A DNA stretch of 64,000 nucleotides from Saprospiraceae bacterium (GTDB taxonomy: Bacteria > Bacteroidota > Bacteroidia > Chitinophagales > Saprospiraceae). This document shows, piece after piece, positions 9,037 through 18,676 of this stretch (position 1 is the stretch's first letter; the number at the start of each line of letters is the position of its first letter). Where the stretch lies: contig JAIYAP010000048.1 in the NCBI GenBank assembly GCA_027488935.1, forward strand, positions 1-64,000, in the 5' to 3' direction. Position numbers and translations under genes: made by a program. Below the pieces are notes generated by a model. That model made no database searches and was not told where the DNA came from. It saw only the letters and a list, made by a program, of their open reading frames with translations.

Positions 9037-10854
9037 TTACTTCAAAATAGCCAGTTTTGCAACCGCGCGCACCCCGTCTTTGGTTTGGAATATGAGGTGG
9101 TACATCCCGGATTGGAGTTGGCTGGTCGCAAGTTCTATTGTTGTTTGTTGTGGTGTGACCGATTGTGACATTATGCGTTGGCCCAGTTCATTCCAAACAC
9201 TCAATTGCGCTGCTTGTTGTTCGACTTGTTCAGGAAGGCGTATTGTCACCAACTCTTTTGCAGGATTTGGTGCAATCCACAATGTTTGCAGGCTTGGGTT
9301 AATGGTAGTTACCGTGCAATCAAAATTGGGGTCGTAGTCGATGGTGCTTGCGTAATAAGCGGTACATAGCGTGGCGAGGTCGGTTATTTGCACGCCGTAG
9401 GTACCGTCTGTTGTTGCGCAATATCGAACATCGGTGGCTCCATCGATTGGTTGTGCGTTGTTGAACCACTGTAACTGGTAAGTGGCGGGCAAACTGAAGG
9501 TGTCTTCGAGTGACAGCAAGTTGTTGTAGTTGTAATATAAAGGTGTGGCGGGGGCATTATTTATGGTAATTAGCAGGCTATCAGAAGTTGCCACACATGC
9601 ATTATCATTTTTAACCGCCACTTGATAGTACCCTGAAATGGTTGGGGTAAGGCTGGAATCAATTTCTCCTTCTAATTCTTCGCCATCAAGTAGCCATTGA
9701 TAATTGGGCGCGTTGCTGGCAAGCAGGCGTAATTGGATTTGATCATTGCTGCAGCGCACTTCGCCATTGGGTGCGCTTACGAAAGGCGCGGTGGGTACTT
9801 CAAAAACCTGCACCGTATCGATCGCATAGATGGTATCGATCGGGTGAATAATGTTGAGCACTACTTTGAAACCTGCTGAAATAATGGTGTCGTTGCTCAG
9901 GATATTGAATGAAATATTGCCGCAAGGGTCATCCCCCCCTTTTGCGCCAGAGTCTTCATCCCAAGTTTCGAGGACATAATTGCCGGCACCGATGGGCAGA
10001 TTCAGTTGGAAAGTATAGGGCAGGGGCGTGTTATTGATATCCGGGGAAGAGTCAAACAACAACGTTCCATCTGGTTTTTTTACTAGAAGATACAAGTCGG
10101 GTGTGCCAATACCAACTTGATCGACACAATCAACTTTTAGCACCGTGGCACTTTGCAAGATAAACCCGGTTGTATCAATAATTGCTTGGTAGGAAACGGG
10201 GTATGTTCCGGGTGTATTATATAGGTGTGGGGGTGGGTTTTCGCCAACAAAGCTGGTGCTATCGCCAAAATTCCATCGGTAGGTAAAGCCTGGTTTATTA
10301 TTGGATGGAATATTATTGACGAATGTTGTTTTTGTCCTTCCACAGCCTGTAAAATTGGTCATCGAGAAGCCTTCGGTAATACTCACTTTAGGGGCAATAT
10401 ACAATCGGAGTGGGAATTCTGCTTCCTGGGTAATGAAGAAGACCGAGACTTTAATTTTCACCATTAAAACAAAGGAATCAGCCTCTAGCGGGATGCCACA
10501 AAGTTTGATACATCCGTCGGGTTGGGTGTTAGGGTCGAACGTCCACGCATTGGGTTGCCAGGCCAGTCCTTGCGGTAATCCGGAGAGTCCGAGGATTTCG
10601 ATTTTAGAAATGGGCAATCCAGCGGGCGTTGTGGTATCAATGGCTGCGACGGGCGTAGTCGTTTTGGGCATCCGGAAGGAGTAGTCCTTATTGTAAGGTA
10701 CGCCTTGTTGTCCATCAGGAAAGGCGGGCAAATAGATGGTATCGGCAGGTAAACCTGGGGGTACCGTTATGAGGCATCCGGGGCAACCGGATTGAGCATT
10801 TGCAAAAGTGTAGGTAAGCAGGAATGGGAGCAATAGGCGTAACATGGGTCTCAT
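9037..10854 (-). CDS. secreted PKD-domain protein with T9SS sorting domain
   Basis: About 605 residues from the ATG at 10854, chosen because MRPMLRLLLPF begins a good signal peptide ending ANAQ. A PKD-type fold is seen around YRWNFGDST and NTPGTYPVSY, followed by an Ig-like region with a sorting-associated motif, and a T9SS type A C-terminal domain (starting near APNPAKELV, ending AKLAILK). Such proteins are exported across the outer membrane and attached to the surface. An adhesion or matrix role is possible but unproven. It heads a two-gene unit with the PorE-like gene. Confidence 0.75.
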   Translation of the reverse strand: MRPMLRLLLPFLLTYTFANAQSGCPGCLITVPPGLPADTIYLPAFPDGQQGVPYNKDYSFRMPKTTTPVAAIDTTTPAGLPISKIEILGLSGLPQGLAWQPNAWTFDPNTQPDGCIKLCGIPLEADSFVLMVKIKVSVFFITQEAEFPLRLYIAPKVSITEGFSMTNFTGCGRTKTTFVNNIPSNNKPGFTYRWNFGDSTSFVGENPPPHLYNTPGTYPVSYQAIIDTTGFILQSATVLKVDCVDQVGIGTPDLYLLVKKPDGTLLFDSSPDINNTPLPYTFQLNLPIGAGNYVLETWDEDSGAKGGDDPCGNISFNILSNDTIISAGFKVVLNIIHPIDTIYAIDTVQVFEVPTAPFVSAPNGEVRCSNDQIQLRLLASNAPNYQWLLDGEELEGEIDSSLTPTISGYYQVAVKNDNACVATSDSLLITINNAPATPLYYNYNNLLSLEDTFSLPATYQLQWFNNAQPIDGATDVRYCATTDGTYGVQITDLATLCTAYYASTIDYDPNFDCTVTTINPSLQTLWIAPNPAKELVTIRLPEQVEQQAAQLSVWNELGQRIMSQSVTPQQTTIELATSQLQSGMYHLIFQTKDGVRAVAKLAILK

Positions 10855-10970
10855 ACACATCGGTAAAAAAGGAAAGGTGAACAATAATGTTGCAGAAGAA
10901 GGCGGCAGAGCGGATCATAAAAAGCCTGGGAAAGGCAACAACTATTCATAGAGACCAATAGACTATGGAT

Positions 10971-11013
10971 TAAAAAAAGCATTCCGGATTGGTTTTGCGG
11001 CCAATCCGGAATG
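10971..11013 (-). terminator. intrinsic terminator of the T9SS protein gene
   Basis: A perfect 13-bp stem CATTCCGGATTGG/CCAATCCGGAATG (10980-10992 with 11001-11013) is followed on the minus strand by a run of seven T. It separates the 267-residue cargo gene from the PKD gene downstream. Confidence 0.85.
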
Positions 11014-11029
11014 TAGGTATTGATAAAAC

Positions 11030-11833
11030 CTATTTAGAAACCACCATTTTACCGGTAGTTTGGCCGGTTTTATTGCCTAGGACGAAGTAATAGGCACCAT
11101 TTGCCAGTTGAGCGGCATTGAATGTAAACTGGTTATATCCTTCGGAGAGTTGCACCGTTTGTGTTGCAACATTTTGGCCCAGGAGGTTAAACACATTAAA
11201 CTGGAATTCGCCATTTTGATCGGATTCGATATGGAATACCGTTTGGTCGGCGAAAGGGTTTGGTGCATTTTTAATGGATGTGAATGGATTATTTACATCC
11301 GATGCGGCGCTTACGCAACCTGCGGCAGTTTGCAGGATCAGGTAGTAATTGCCAGGAGCAATCGGGCCTGGGAATGTAATATCGAGTGGTCCGAAAGTAG
11401 TATTTACTTTTGCTTTAATAGAAAGGTCGAGCGTGTCCGGTGCTTGTGCCGGGTTGGAAGGTGTTCCTTTGAGGAGTACACAGCCGAGGGTATTTGCATT
11501 AAACACGCAGTTAGGCGGATCGCAAGAGTAAGTCAATCCAGTAGGAAGGCCTGTAACTGCACCGGTTGTAGCGAGGCTTGCGCTGGTAATCGCAAGGGAA
11601 ATACCTTGAAAAACAAAGGTGGGAGGCACTTTAATGGTAATAGACTGCGTGTAAGGTTGGCCGATACATGCTACTTTAAGCAGGTATTTAGGGTTGGCTG
11701 CGGTGTACGGAGCGGGAGATACAAAGAGCGTGTCGTTCATCAGGAGTGAGGAATCGCGCACACATTGTTGGGCGGAAGATTGAAATGAAAGGGCAAAAAG
11801 GATCGCAAGGATCAGCAGTACTGATTTTCTCAT
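11030..11833 (-). CDS. small secreted protein with T9SS sorting domain
   Basis: 267 residues: signal peptide ending SSAQ (about residue 21), a central beta-rich region with several cysteines and no known motif, and a T9SS type A sorting domain (from NAPNPFADQ to GKMVVSK, about 188-267). It would be exported to the cell surface. Its early part resembles that of the next gene in general pattern (a Cys-rich lead, then a property-like beta domain), hinting at related cargo. Function unknown. Confidence 0.72.
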   Translation of the reverse strand: MRKSVLLILAILFALSFQSSAQQCVRDSSLLMNDTLFVSPAPYTAANPKYLLKVACIGQPYTQSITIKVPPTFVFQGISLAITSASLATTGAVTGLPTGLTYSCDPPNCVFNANTLGCVLLKGTPSNPAQAPDTLDLSIKAKVNTTFGPLDITFPGPIAPGNYYLILQTAAGCVSAASDVNNPFTSIKNAPNPFADQTVFHIESDQNGEFQFNVFNLLGQNVATQTVQLSEGYNQFTFNAAQLANGAYYFVLGNKTGQTTGKMVVSK

Positions 11834-11998
11834 AATCAGATTGGTGTGTGTTTAGTTAAAAATCGGATTGGTGTCAAATAGTGCACCGTAAAGAAGGCAC
11901 TAAGTTCTAACTTTTTTTGGTTACGGGCAGCAAATTAGGCAAGAATGTATAAAAATAAGCGAGGAAAGCTTGGGTATGCTAATGCGGGCAAAACAAAC

Positions 11999-12026
11999 GG
12001 GGAACCAACATTGATGTTGATTCCCC
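11999..12026 (-). terminator. terminator of the infC-rpmI-rplT operon
   Basis: Stem GGGGAA-CAACA/TGTTG-TTCCCC with one mismatch and a TTGA loop, followed on the minus strand by a T-containing tract (GTTTGTTTTG). It lies 34 bp past the rplT stop. The interval 11834-11998 shows no gene. Confidence 0.65.
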
Positions 12027-12059
12027 GTTCCAATACTCATAAAGGAGTAAGAAATATCC

Positions 12060-12407
12060 TTATGCGTTTACCGTGCGCAAAATTGCTTTGAACGTTGCAG
12101 GGTGGTTGAGTGCAAGGTCGGCAAGTGCTTTACGGTTGAGTGTAATTCCTTTTTGATCCAGTGCATGGATAAAACGGCTGTAGCTCATACCTTCTGCGCG
12201 GGTTGCTGCATTAATACGTGCAATCCAAAGGCGACGGTAGATGCGTTTTTTGTACTTGCGATCCCGGAAAGCGTACTGCCAACCTTTTTCAAGGGTGTTT
12301 TTCGCTACGGTGTAGACTTTGGAACGAGCGCCGAAGTAACCGCGTGCGGCTAACATAATTTTTTTCCGACGGGCGCGGCTGGCCGGGTTGTTGGTTGCTC
12401 TAGGCAT
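12060..12407 (-). CDS. rplT: 50S ribosomal protein L20
   Basis: 115 residues from the ATG at 12407, whose product begins [16 protein letters not shown] as in the family; an upstream in-frame extension is not conserved and was discarded. L20 binds 23S rRNA early in large-subunit assembly and, in other bacteria, represses its own operon. The order infC, rpmI, rplT on one strand is the classic IF3-L35-L20 operon. Confidence 0.97.
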   Translation of the reverse strand: MPRATNNPASRARRKKIMLAARGYFGARSKVYTVAKNTLEKGWQYAFRDRKYKKRIYRRLWIARINAATRAEGMSYSRFIHALDQKGITLNRKALADLALNHPATFKAILRTVNA

Positions 12408-12539
12408 AAAAAGACTTTTTAGTACAGTGCCGGGATTTGGAGTTAAGGGATTGGTTACCCGATACTTCAAATACTTTTACCAGCACTCTCGTTAAAAAAT
12501 GGGAGTGAAGGCTGCCCAAAGTGTGGGCAGCGGGCGCAA

Positions 12540-12734
12540 TTACATGGCCAAAAGGCGTTCGATACGAGCATGCTCGGTTTTATCGACAATTACACCGCCA
12601 CGCAGGTGGCGTTTTGCTTTTGTCGTTTTCTTACGCATTAAGTGGCGCATACGTGCGCGGTTACGTTTAACTTTACCTGTACCAGTCACTTTGAATCGCT
12701 TCTTTGCGCTGGAGTGGGTTTTCATTTTCGGCAT
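12540..12734 (-). CDS. rpmI: 50S ribosomal protein L35
   Basis: 64 residues, very basic, beginning MPKMKTHSSAKKRFKVTGTG, which is the family signature. It sits between infC (115 bp upstream) and rplT (132 bp downstream). No odd features. Confidence 0.97.
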   Translation of the reverse strand: MPKMKTHSSAKKRFKVTGTGKVKRNRARMRHLMRKKTTKAKRHLRGGVIVDKTEHARIERLLAM

Positions 12735-12849
12735 GACACAAATCGTACTAGTTGAAAAATGGAGCGCAAAGATAATACGCCAGATGGAACAATAACGATT
12801 GTTGCATCATTTTTTTTAAAAAAATGAAAAGCGGAAAAGTGCTTAAAAT

Positions 12850-13494
12850 TTATTTTTTGCCTCCTTTTTTAGGGGAAAGGATTACCATCATACGTTTGCC
12901 TTCCAATTTTGGCAATTGTTCGGCAACGCCCAGTTCTTCGAGTTCTTTCATAAAGCGGAGCAGGAGGAGTTCACCGCGGTCTTTGAACACGATTGCACGT
13001 CCTTTAAATTGAACATAAGCCTTTACCTTATTTCCTTCGGCGAGGAAATTTTTGGCATGCCGAAGTTTGAAATCAAAGTCATGTTCGCCGGTTTCTGGTC
13101 CGAAACGAATTTCTTTCAATTCTACTTTAGCGGCATTTGCTTTCAGTTCTTTTTCCTTTTTTTTCTTTTGGTAAAGGAACTTATTGTAGTCGGTGATTCT
13201 ACAAACGGGCGGTTCGGCATTGGGTGAAATTTCCACCAGATCGAGGCCCATTTCTTCTGCCCATTTTTGGGCTTTGGAGGTTGGGTAGATCGATGCTTCT
13301 ACCAGTTGGCCTACTGCTTCTGAAATTTCTTCCAGATTATCGCCTACCAGCCGGACTTCGGGCACTCTGATGAATTCATTAATGCGATGTTCAGGCGCTA
13401 CAACTCCTCGATTGAAGGGGCGGCCGCCGCCGCCGGGACGCGCACCGGGTGGTTTATTGCCAGGAGGTTTGGGTCGGAAAGGTTTAAAAGCCAA
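12850..13494 (-). CDS. infC: translation initiation factor IF-3
   Basis: 214 residues. It binds the 30S subunit and checks initiator tRNA and start-codon pairing. The N-domain ([14 protein letters not shown]) and C-domain ([19 protein letters not shown] and [11 protein letters not shown]) are intact. An unusual N-terminal Gly/Pro-rich extension of about 30 residues precedes the core. No ATG exists in frame before the core: the stop TAA is followed directly by TTG at 13494, the only sensible start. A non-ATG start is notable because IF-3 controls its own synthesis through a rare start codon in Escherichia coli. The C-terminus is Lys/Gly-rich. Confidence 0.95.
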   Translation of the reverse strand: MAFKPFRPKPPGNKPPGARPGGGGRPFNRGVVAPEHRINEFIRVPEVRLVGDNLEEISEAVGQLVEASIYPTSKAQKWAEEMGLDLVEISPNAEPPVCRITDYNKFLYQKKKKEKELKANAAKVELKEIRFGPETGEHDFDFKLRHAKNFLAEGNKVKAYVQFKGRAIVFKDRGELLLLRFMKELEELGVAEQLPKLEGKRMMVILSPKKGGKK

Positions 13495-13565
13495 TTAAAA
13501 ATTTGTTTTGGTAAAAAAATGAAGCACATGTTGGTTTTCCATATGCTAATTGATAAAATGAACCA

Positions 13566-13573
13566 CAAAAATA
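13566..13573 (-). promoter_or_regulatory. candidate -7 element for the infC operon
   Basis: TATTTTTG on the minus strand, a perfect TAnnTTTG, lies 71 bp upstream of the infC start. The best -33 TTG is about 25 bp away, longer than usual. Confidence 0.35.
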
Positions 13574-13665
13574 ACCTTGTTTTATGTTATCTTTATTGCA
13601 ATGGCAGAAAATATTTTCAAAGTGCCATTTGCAGGTCATTCGAGTGGGTATGTACGGTATGCAAA

Positions 13666-13699
13666 TTTGTGTATTTAGGCATATAAGCATGTATCTTTG
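13666..13699 (+). promoter_or_regulatory. promoter of priA
   Basis: TTTG (13666-13669), 22 bp, then the perfect -7 TATCTTTG (13692-13699). It lies 30 bp before the priA ATG at 13730 and favours that start over an in-frame TTG at 13697 inside the promoter. Confidence 0.5.
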
Positions 13700-13729
13700 T
13701 GCGCTTTACCCTTACTTATTTGCCATTCC

Positions 13730-16171
13730 ATGTTTGTAGATGTTGTTTTACCCCTTGCCTTGCCCAAACCAACTTACACCTATGCCGTTCCGGATGGATT
13801 GGCTGAAATGGTACAATCAGGGGTAAGGGTAGAAGTTCAGTTTGGGAAGAACAAGATTTATAGTGGAATTGTTGTGCGGGCGCATTTTGAGCAGCCTGCT
13901 TATAACACCAAACCCATTTTATCGGTACTGGATTCGGTTATCGTAGTTACCCAGGAGCAATTGGCGCTTTGGCAATGGCTATCCAATTACTATTGCTGTA
14001 CCTTAGGGGAGGTGATGTTGGCCGCCTTGCCCGCGCACCTTAAGTTGAACAGTGAAACGATGCTGGTATTTAATCCGGCCTATGGGGAGGATTTTAGTGA
14101 TTTGGACAGTGATGGGTATCTTTTGGCCGAGGCCTTATTATTACAGGAATCCTTTTCGCTGGATACGGTGCGCAAAATTTTGAATAAAAAAACGGTTTTC
14201 CCTACGGTTCAGCAATTGTTGGCCAAAGGCGTATTGTTTTTGCGGGAGGATTTGCAAGATAAGTTTAAGGCACGGAAACAAGTTGCCGTGCGCTTAGCTG
14301 CACCGTACCAAACGGATCAAGCGGCTTTGCGCCGTGTTTTTGAGCAAGTAGATAAATTGGAGCGTCAACTTGAGTTATTGATGTCTTACATGCATTTGTC
14401 GAAACAAGCGGCCAGTGTATTAAAAAGTGCGTTGCTTCAAAAAGCGGATGTAAGCGATTCGACTTTGCGTACGATGGTCAAAAAAGGCGTATTTGAGTTG
14501 TATGATTTGGAAGTTTCACGGATTGCTGGTTATGAAGATGATTTATTGGAGGCGGGCGGGTTATCGGGTGCGCAAACCGCGGCATATCAGGCTATTAATA
14601 CGCAGTTTGATGACAAACAAGTGGTTTTATTGCATGGTGTGACGGGTAGTGGCAAAACGCGGGTATATATTGAGTTGATGCGGGATGTGATAAAAAAAGG
14701 TGGGCAGGTATTGTATTTATTGCCCGAAATAGGCCTTACGACGCAGTTGATCAGTCGATTACAGAAGGTAATGGGTGATGATATATCGGTGTACCATTCA
14801 AAAATTGGGTATAATGAGCGGGTTGAATTGTGGCGGAGTGCGTTTTTAGGGAAATCGGTGTTGATGGGCGCACGATCCGCCTTGTTTTTGCCTTTTAAAA
14901 AACTGGACCTTATTATTGTGGATGAGGAGCACGATCCTTCCTTCAAGCAAAATGATCCGGCCCCGCGTTACCATGCGCGGGATACGGCGGTGTATTTGGC
15001 AGGGTTGTATCAGGCCAAAGTGTTGTTAGGGACTGCTACCCCGTCGCTCGAAAGTTATTATAATGTGCAACAGGGTAAATATGGTTTGGTCAATTTGACA
15101 GAGCGGTTTGGGGGGCTAGCCATGCCGGAGATTCAGCCCATTGATTTGAAAGTGCAACAGAAGACCAAGCAAATGGAGGGTGTATTTTCAAAACCGCTGT
15201 TAGATGCTTTGAAACAGTCGATTGAGCAAGGGGAGCAGGTCATTTTGTTTCAAAACCGGCGTGGGTATGCGCCGATTATGGAATGCCAGGTATGTGGTTG
15301 GAACGCAACTTGCAAGGATTGTGATGTTAGTTTGACTTACCATAAGTTTTCGAATAGTTTGCGGTGCCATTATTGCGGGTACCGTATTGAGCCACAAGTT
15401 GTTTGTCCAGCGTGTGGGAGTGGGAAGATTGGGATGTTGGGATTTGGAACGGAGAAGATCGAGGATGACTTAAAGGTTTTTTTGCCGACCGTACGCATTG
15501 GGCGTTTGGATATGGATACCGCCAGCACCAAAAACAATTTGACCACCATTTTGACGGATTTTGAGGAAAAGCGGTTGGATATTCTGGTTGGTACCCAAAT
15601 GGTTACCAAGGGGCTTGATTTTGACAATGTTGGTTTGGTTGGCGTGATTGGTGCCGACCAGTTGGTTCGTTTTCCTGATTTTAGGGCAGGGGAGCGGGCC
15701 TATCAGTTATTGACCCAAGTGGCGGGCAGGTCGGGGCGGCATAGGAAAAAGGGATTGGTGATGGTGCAGGCGTATAATCCGGGGCATCCGGTTATAAAAG
15801 AGGTGGTGTCCAACGATTTTGAGGGATTTATGGCGCGGGAGTTGCGGGAGCGTGCCGATTTTTTTTATCCGCCTTATTCCAGGTTGATTTCTTTACGAGT
15901 ACGCCACAAAGATGAGCGAGTTGCAGCGGCTGCCGCAGATTATCTGGGCAAAATTTTGCGGGTCAAGTTGGGGAAACGGGTTTTAGGCCCGGTAGTGCCT
16001 CAAATTGCGCGTATTCGCACCTATTACTACCAGGATATTTTATTAAAGCTGGAAAAATCGGCTCAATTGATTCAGGATACCAAAATGATGGTTCAATATA
16101 ATACAACCCTTATGCAGGGCGTGTCCGGTTTTAGCCAGGTGCAGGTAATTGTGGATGTTGATCCGGCATAA
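13730..16171 (+). CDS. priA: primosomal replication restart helicase PriA
   Basis: 813 residues from the ATG at 13730. PriA reloads the replisome at stalled forks. The N-terminal DNA-binding domain starts MFVDVVLPLALPKPYTY-like; Walker A is GVTGSGKT (about 305), the DEAH-type box is VDEEHDPS, and the primosome zinc region has eight cysteines in CQVCG, CKDC, CHYC and CPAC. Helicase motifs V and VI follow (TQMVTKGLDF, QVAGRSGR). Divergent from infC. Length and motifs are normal. Confidence 0.96.
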   Translation: MFVDVVLPLALPKPTYTYAVPDGLAEMVQSGVRVEVQFGKNKIYSGIVVRAHFEQPAYNTKPILSVLDSVIVVTQEQLALWQWLSNYYCCTLGEVMLAALPAHLKLNSETMLVFNPAYGEDFSDLDSDGYLLAEALLLQESFSLDTVRKILNKKTVFPTVQQLLAKGVLFLREDLQDKFKARKQVAVRLAAPYQTDQAALRRVFEQVDKLERQLELLMSYMHLSKQAASVLKSALLQKADVSDSTLRTMVKKGVFELYDLEVSRIAGYEDDLLEAGGLSGAQTAAYQAINTQFDDKQVVLLHGVTGSGKTRVYIELMRDVIKKGGQVLYLLPEIGLTTQLISRLQKVMGDDISVYHSKIGYNERVELWRSAFLGKSVLMGARSALFLPFKKLDLIIVDEEHDPSFKQNDPAPRYHARDTAVYLAGLYQAKVLLGTATPSLESYYNVQQGKYGLVNLTERFGGLAMPEIQPIDLKVQQKTKQMEGVFSKPLLDALKQSIEQGEQVILFQNRRGYAPIMECQVCGWNATCKDCDVSLTYHKFSNSLRCHYCGYRIEPQVVCPACGSGKIGMLGFGTEKIEDDLKVFLPTVRIGRLDMDTASTKNNLTTILTDFEEKRLDILVGTQMVTKGLDFDNVGLVGVIGADQLVRFPDFRAGERAYQLLTQVAGRSGRHRKKGLVMVQAYNPGHPVIKEVVSNDFEGFMARELRERADFFYPPYSRLISLRVRHKDERVAAAAADYLGKILRVKLGKRVLGPVVPQIARIRTYYYQDILLKLEKSAQLIQDTKMMVQYNTTLMQGVSGFSQVQVIVDVDPA

Positions 16172-16258
16172 CATTGCTGCCGGTTGGTTTTGTGCTGTCT
16201 TTGAGGATGTAGTTCAGTGTTTTGCTTTGCAATATTCTGTTTTGATACAAATGGGGTA

Positions 16259-16867
16259 TTAACCGCCAGTTGCTAAAAATGCTATCAAGATAATAGCCAA
16301 AATTACGCCTACTGTTAATGCTAATACAGCCAGGCAGGTTTTTCCAGAGGTATTATGTTTTTCACGTTTCGCACTTTTATTCGTTGCGTAAAATACCTTT
16401 GCTTCAGACATGAGGGCCATGTAAACGCGCTCGTCATCGCCGCATATTTTGTAGTAATAAGAGAGCAAATCTTTCGATACGACTTGGACTTGAATTTCGC
16501 GTCCATCTTTAAAAACCATTTGATCGCAAACTATTTGGACTTGCGTATCTTTGACGACTTGAACCGGGAATTTATCAAACGCAACTGGTTTTACCAATAA
16601 AGAATCAGTGGTTTTTTGTGTTTTATACTTTTTAAGTTGCGCGATTTGCGACCAGGGGATGGTGAAATTTTCCTGGGTAGCATCATCGCATTTTGTAAAT
16701 AGAATGAACTCCGTACTAGCGTCTTTAATATGAACGATAAATATTTTTCCGTCGGCGGTAATCAATGTATCGCATTCGTTGTTATTGGTGCTGCGTGTGA
16801 GGTCAAAGGCCATTGCCTGGTTTGCCATTAACAGCATTGCGATCAGGAACAGGAATTTATTAAACAT
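16259..16867 (-). CDS. exported protein with C-terminal membrane anchor, unknown function
   Basis: 202 residues from the ATG at 16867, chosen because the product starts MFNKFLFLIAMLL, a signal peptide ending AMAF. The mature part repeats a pattern in which ADGKIFIV and KDGREIQV precede segments about cellular-signal-like 'TKCDD' and 'KICGDDE', suggesting two related small domains. A single hydrophobic helix (about 175-199) near the end would anchor it, with only a few residues behind it. I do not recognise the family, though such 'xxDGxxIxxxVxxV' proteins are frequent in Bacteroidota. Confidence 0.6.
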   Translation of the reverse strand: MFNKFLFLIAMLLMANQAMAFDLTRSTNNNECDTLITADGKIFIVHIKDASTEFILFTKCDDATQENFTIPWSQIAQLKKYKTQKTTDSLLVKPVAFDKFPVQVVKDTQVQIVCDQMVFKDGREIQVQVVSKDLLSYYYKICGDDERVYMALMSEAKVFYATNKSAKREKHNTSGKTCLAVLALTVGVILAIILIAFLATGG

Positions 16868-16968
16868 GGCAGATTTTTTGTAGGTTATAGGTTTGGAAAT
16901 GAAGTAAACCAAGATTAAAGTGGATTTGAAGGATGGATGGATAAAAAAAGGATTTTCAACGGATTAGC

Positions 16969-17004
16969 ATCCAGCCGTTTTCATAACCACTTAGCGTTGG
17001 CTAT
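16969..17004 (+). repeat. 36-bp intergenic direct repeat, copy 1
   Basis: Begins ATCCAGCCGTTTTCATAACC and ends CGTTGGCTAT. It matches 33 of 36 bases with the copy at 19919-19954 in the same orientation. The two copies bracket the adenylate cyclase and the barrel gene. Confidence 0.75.
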
Positions 17005-17119
17005 AAAATGTTTTGAATTGAAAAACGACAGTAGGATCTTATTCTGTTGTTTTTTCGTTACAAATATCTTTCAATAAAGGTGGATTCACATCTTTTTACC
17101 CTTGGAAAATTAAAAAAAA

Positions 17120-18676
17120 ATGAAAACTGCCCTATCTGTTATCTTTTTAATCTGTTGTTTTTCGGCTTTTGTTCCATTAAATGGGCAGAATGCACGTGTT
17201 CAGCAATTGGAGCAGGAGATTGCTCAAAGTTCTGGGGCAGAAAAACTCGAGAAGTCAATTGCTTTGGTAGATGTCTTGTTGGCCGCGAATGAATTTGCCA
17301 AGGCGCAGGCATTGGCAGAAGAAACGGGGGCGGCCGCACGGAAATTACAGATGACCGAATTGAGTGCAATTGCCTTGAATCGTGAGGGCGTGGCTTTGAT
17401 GTCGATTGGTAAAAAAGGTTTTTTGGGCAGGGATCGTGCTGCACCCAAATTTATAAAAAGTAATGAACTTTTGCGTGGTAGTGGCAACAAAGCCTTGCAA
17501 CTAGACAATCTTCAGCGGTTGCGCTTGCTGGCAGAGCGGCGGGGGCGTACAGAAGAGTTGGCGCAAATTGATGCGCAAATTTCACGCATTCAGACGGGCT
17601 CGAGCATGGCGCCATTGCCCAGTACGGTGGTGGCACCCAGTGCTGTGACGAATATTCCGACGCCCTCATCGGGTGGTGCGCCGCTTGCTTCCAACCGTGC
17701 GGAAGAGGAGCGCTTGTTGAAAGAAAGCCAGGTTTTGCAGTCTTTATTAGCGCAACGAGAGGCTGATATTAGTGCTATGACGGACGAGCAGATGAAAACC
17801 GAGTTATTGCTGATGCAAAAAAACCAGGTTTTGGATTCGATGATGTACCGTTCGCGTTTAGATTCGCTGGAGGTTTCGAACTGGAACCTGGCGTTGCGGG
17901 AGGCAGAGAGCAATCGGAAATTCAATTATGCGATTATGGGGGTGTTGTTGTTGTTGGCGGCTGGCGCGAGTTGGAGTTATGTGCGGGCACGGCAAAATGC
18001 AGCCGTTTTGCAGGAAAAAAACATCATCATTCGGGAAGAGCAACAACGTTCGGAAAACCTGTTGTTGAATATATTGCCCAGTTTGGTGGCCGATGAGTTG
18101 AAAGCAAAAGGGCGTACCAATGCCCGATATTTTGAAGATGTAAGTGTATTATTTGCAGACTTTGTAGGTTTTAGTAAAATTGCAGAAGTGCTTAGTCCAC
18201 AACAACTTGTGAATGAATTAGATACTTGTTTTCAGGCATTTGACGATATCATCCAAAAGTATGGACTTGAGAAGATCAAGACCATTGGCGATGCGTACAT
18301 GTGTGCGGGTGGGTTACCCGATGGCGGTGGCAGCATGTTGCGCAATATGGTTTTGGCTGCAAAAGAGATGCAAATGTGGTTGTTTGAATGGAATGCCACG
18401 CGGGATAAATTGGGACAGCCTCGGTTTGATGCGCGCATTGGCATACACCGCGGACCGGTTGTAGCGGGCGTGGTAGGTTCGAAAAAATTTGCTTTTGATA
18501 TTTGGGGTGATACCGTAAATATTGCAGCACGGGTAGAGCAGGCGGGAGAAGGTGGCAAGATCAATATTTCGGGGGAAGCTTTCCTTTTGGTAAAAGAATA
18601 TTTCCCATGTCAGTATCGTGGCAAAATTGCTGTGAAGAACAAGGGTGAGATTGACATGTATTATGTGGAGAACTAA
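17120..18676 (+). CDS. class III adenylate cyclase with TM and coiled coil
   Basis: 518 residues: signal peptide or N-terminal helix (1-22), a helical/TPR-like periplasmic region (about 25-155), a Ser/Pro-rich linker, a coiled coil (about 190-265), one TM helix (about 270-287), a second short coiled coil and the cyclase domain (about 335-515). Catalytic residues are complete: metal-binding D347 and D391, adenine-selecting K387 and D460, and transition-state N467 and R471. The K/D pair predicts cAMP rather than cGMP production. The sensor part would lie in the periplasm. No cAMP receptor gene is in the window. It is bracketed by the 36-bp repeats together with the next gene. Confidence 0.9.
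   Translation: MKTALSVIFLICCFSAFVPLNGQNARVQQLEQEIAQSSGAEKLEKSIALVDVLLAANEFAKAQALAEETGAAARKLQMTELSAIALNREGVALMSIGKKGFLGRDRAAPKFIKSNELLRGSGNKALQLDNLQRLRLLAERRGRTEELAQIDAQISRIQTGSSMAPLPSTVVAPSAVTNIPTPSSGGAPLASNRAEEERLLKESQVLQSLLAQREADISAMTDEQMKTELLLMQKNQVLDSMMYRSRLDSLEVSNWNLALREAESNRKFNYAIMGVLLLLAAGASWSYVRARQNAAVLQEKNIIIREEQQRSENLLLNILPSLVADELKAKGRTNARYFEDVSVLFADFVGFSKIAEVLSPQQLVNELDTCFQAFDDIIQKYGLEKIKTIGDAYMCAGGLPDGGGSMLRNMVLAAKEMQMWLFEWNATRDKLGQPRFDARIGIHRGPVVAGVVGSKKFAFDIWGDTVNIAARVEQAGEGGKINISGEAFLLVKEYFPCQYRGKIAVKNKGEIDMYYVEN

Noticed and set aside
16976-17010. Hairpin or riboswitch in the 36-bp repeat
   Set aside because: Arms AGCC/GGCT pair only 4 bp; no stable fold seen by eye.
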